A DNA stretch of 33,587 bases. Source: Leptospiraceae bacterium. Its GTDB lineage: Bacteria > Spirochaetota > Leptospiria > Leptospirales > Leptonemataceae. Made by a program: the position numbers and the translations under genes. The stretch covers positions 1 through 33,587 of the forward strand of contig JAGRNE010000008.1 of the NCBI GenBank assembly GCA_020440915.1. Reading direction: 5' to 3'. Numbering within the stretch: the first letter of the stretch is position 1; the number at the start of each line of letters is the position of its first letter. Shown here piece after piece: positions 32,116 through 33,587 of this stretch. The notes beneath the pieces are model-generated. The model worked only from the letters and a program-made list of their open reading frames with translations. It was not told where the DNA came from and ran no database searches.

Positions 32116-33587
32116 GTCAGCGAGTTCAGGAATCCGGGAAGCCCGGTAGCATGAATATCCAGGAAGAACTGGAAGCGACGCTTCGCATAGTGGCACCCTC
32201 CTGGCCTTTGCAGAGCGTCGCGGCCGTTAATCCATTCTGGTATCTGAGGGATCGATCCTTTTTCGATGTAGTGACGGAACTGAGCCCGGTGCTCCATGCA
32301 TCGCTGTTCATGCCCTTGCAGTACTATCTGGAGGAGTTTTCCACAGGAAACATTACCGAGCGCTCTCTGGAATCAGTGCTCAAGGAACAGAAGGCGGTTT
32401 GGCCAGAGGCTCCGGAAAACCTTGATGATCTTCTACAATTGTCCAGAGGCTCGGATGCGCTCATTCGCCGCTATCCTTCGGTGGCAGAGCAGCTTCAGGC
32501 CAATCAGTACTGGCATCGCAGCGTGGTCCATGACCTGGGAAAGATGGCTGCGGCCTATATGGATGAGCAGCAGGCTCTGGCTCCTTTTCCGTTTCAGGAT
32601 CTGGACTTCTGGTCGGCCTTTGGAAAAATCATGGAATACGATCGCGCCATGGAAGCCTATGGGGCCCTGGGCTTTCGGGAATATATCCGTCCGTTGCTTG
32701 AGCTCTCGAATGTGGATGCTATTGAAAAGGCGCTTTCCGACATGGGTCTGGTTTCCAGCGACGGACAGTCCATGTATTTGCAGAGGCTGCTGGCATCTGT
32801 ACTGGGTTGGGCTACTCAGTTTCGCTTTCTGGAATGGCAGGCAGGTCTGGGGTATCCAGTATCGCGCAAAACTTCCCTTCTGGATCTGCTGGCGGTGCGA
32901 ATCACCTACGACTACGGACTGTTTCATTTTGCCCTGGAATCCGATTTTGCGCCGGCAATGTCTTTCTGGCAGACCACCTACAACGAAGTGGGGCGCGCGG
33001 AACGCTCGGTGCACGGTTATCGATTGCATTATATCTGGCAAAGCGCCCAGGAACGATCCTTCCAGAAGAGAGTCTTCTCCAGGTTTCGCTACGAAGACGA
33101 CAGTCCTCCTCGTTACCAGATGGCTTTCTGTATTGATGTGCGTTCCGAAGTCATTCGCAGAAGGTTGGAGGCGGAGATACCCGAACTGGCCACCATCGGA
33201 TTTGCAGGTTTCTTTGGCCTTCCCATGGCCTACGCTCGGGATGCTGAAAAATCGCCATCGGCGCGGCTACCGGTGTTGCTCAGCCCGGGCTTTCTTGTGA
33301 AAGAAACTACGGGCCCCGGAAGACCTGGTAGAAAATCTGTGAACTCCAGCGTCATGCTCAGCTATTTTCGCAATCTGCGAAAGGCGCCCATCGCTTCCTT
33401 TCTCTTTGTGGAACTCTTTGGCCTTCTTTCAGTGGAAAATGTGATTCGTCAGACATTCCACTCTTTGATGCGAAAATTCCGCGGATTGCGATTACCCCAG
33501 AGATTCGACGATGGTAGCGGCGGACCGGATCATACATCCATGACCCATCCTTCCGGACAGCCAATGACCGCGGAGGAAAAAAGCGAA
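32112..33587 (+). CDS. dabA: DabA, carbonic-anhydrase-like subunit (cut at window end)
   Basis: The frame is open from the ATG at 32112 to the last base, 492 codons, and continues outside the window. The protein belongs to the DUF2309/DabA family: SWPLQSVAAVNPFWYL near the N-terminus and the zinc-binding block FCIDVRSE (Cys355 and Asp357), the first half of the beta-carbonic-anhydrase-like site. The other ligands (His and a second Cys) should lie in the missing C-terminal part. DabA makes bicarbonate from CO2 on the cytoplasmic face and needs DabB for energy. The start overlaps the dabB stop (ATGA), implying translational coupling. The last 30 residues visible are Gly/Ser/Pro-rich and probably a loop between domains. 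Confidence 0.93.
   Translation, partial: MSQRVQESGKPGSMNIQEELEATLRIVAPSWPLQSVAAVNPFWYLRDRSFFDVVTELSPVLHASLFMPLQYYLEEFSTGNITERSLESVLKEQKAVWPEAPENLDDLLQLSRGSDALIRRYPSVAEQLQANQYWHRSVVHDLGKMAAAYMDEQQALAPFPFQDLDFWSAFGKIMEYDRAMEAYGALGFREYIRPLLELSNVDAIEKALSDMGLVSSDGQSMYLQRLLASVLGWATQFRFLEWQAGLGYPVSRKTSLLDLLAVRITYDYGLFHFALESDFAPAMSFWQTTYNEVGRAERSVHGYRLHYIWQSAQERSFQKRVFSRFRYEDDSPPRYQMAFCIDVRSEVIRRRLEAEIPELATIGFAGFFGLPMAYARDAEKSPSARLPVLLSPGFLVKETTGPGRPGRKSVNSSVMLSYFRNLRKAPIASFLFVELFGLLSVENVIRQTFHSLMRKFRGLRLPQRFDDGSGGPDHTSMTHPSGQPMTAEEKSE

Noticed and set aside
32296..33300. Plus-strand frame of 334 codons
   Set aside because: Out of frame within dabA, rich in Trp/Arg/Cys; dabA has a clear family match.

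Overview
This window (about 33.6 kb, GC in the low fifties by eye) is an ordinary-looking stretch of bacterial chromosome with dense, mostly short-spaced genes on both strands. The gene content points to a spirochaete of the Leptospirales, and a Leptonema-like organism is my best guess: lipoprotein-rich exported proteins, an AraC-type regulator with a multi-pass membrane N-terminus, a very large 7TM-HAMP-SpoIIE phosphatase, a YHYH lipoprotein and a MORN-type lipoprotein. This is inferred from gene style, since no rRNA or other marker is present. No insertion sequence, prophage, CRISPR array, tRNA or rRNA was found.

Layout. 1-4608 (+): the end of an unknown protein, a FadL-like outer-membrane protein, a membrane-anchored c'-type cytochrome, a U32-family protein and a small [4Fe-4S] ferredoxin. 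4662-7723 (-): a hemerythrin/RIC-like di-iron protein, a GNAT-nitrilase fusion and an exported protein. 8044-12174: an M23 peptidase (+), a 9-bp tandem repeat, a DsbA/FrnE-like protein (-), a single-HKD PLD-like protein (+) and a TPMT-like methyltransferase (-). 12711-17455 (+): a probable operon encoding a YHYH lipoprotein, a MORN-type lipoprotein, a SCO1 copper chaperone, a membrane AraC regulator and an alpha/beta hydrolase. It is preceded by about 535 bp without genes that is rich in base-paired structure. 17462-22104 (-): a voltage-gated K+ channel with a zinc ribbon, a lipoprotein, pgk, gap and a UspA protein.

22178-26097: a small membrane protein (+), a 2OG-Fe(II) oxygenase (+), an unknown membrane protein (-), an unknown exported protein (+) and a divergent RpiB-family isomerase (+). 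26218-29307 (-) is the 1029-residue PP2C sensor phosphatase, divergent from a class D beta-lactamase-like protein (29372-30262, +). The window ends in dabB-dabA (+), the energy-coupled inorganic carbon uptake system; dabA is cut by the window edge and its start overlaps the dabB stop.

How the parts fit. gap and pgk supply consecutive glycolytic steps and are separated by a terminator-like hairpin. The YHYH/SCO1/AraC cluster suggests copper handling or cytochrome oxidase assembly. DabAB would concentrate bicarbonate in the cytoplasm. The best unexplained signals are non-coding: a three-way-junction-like leader before the YHYH operon, a strong 14-bp stem between the YHYH and MORN genes, and a + strand terminator that lies beyond an antisense K+ channel gene. 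That terminator is next to a perfect 16-bp palindrome.
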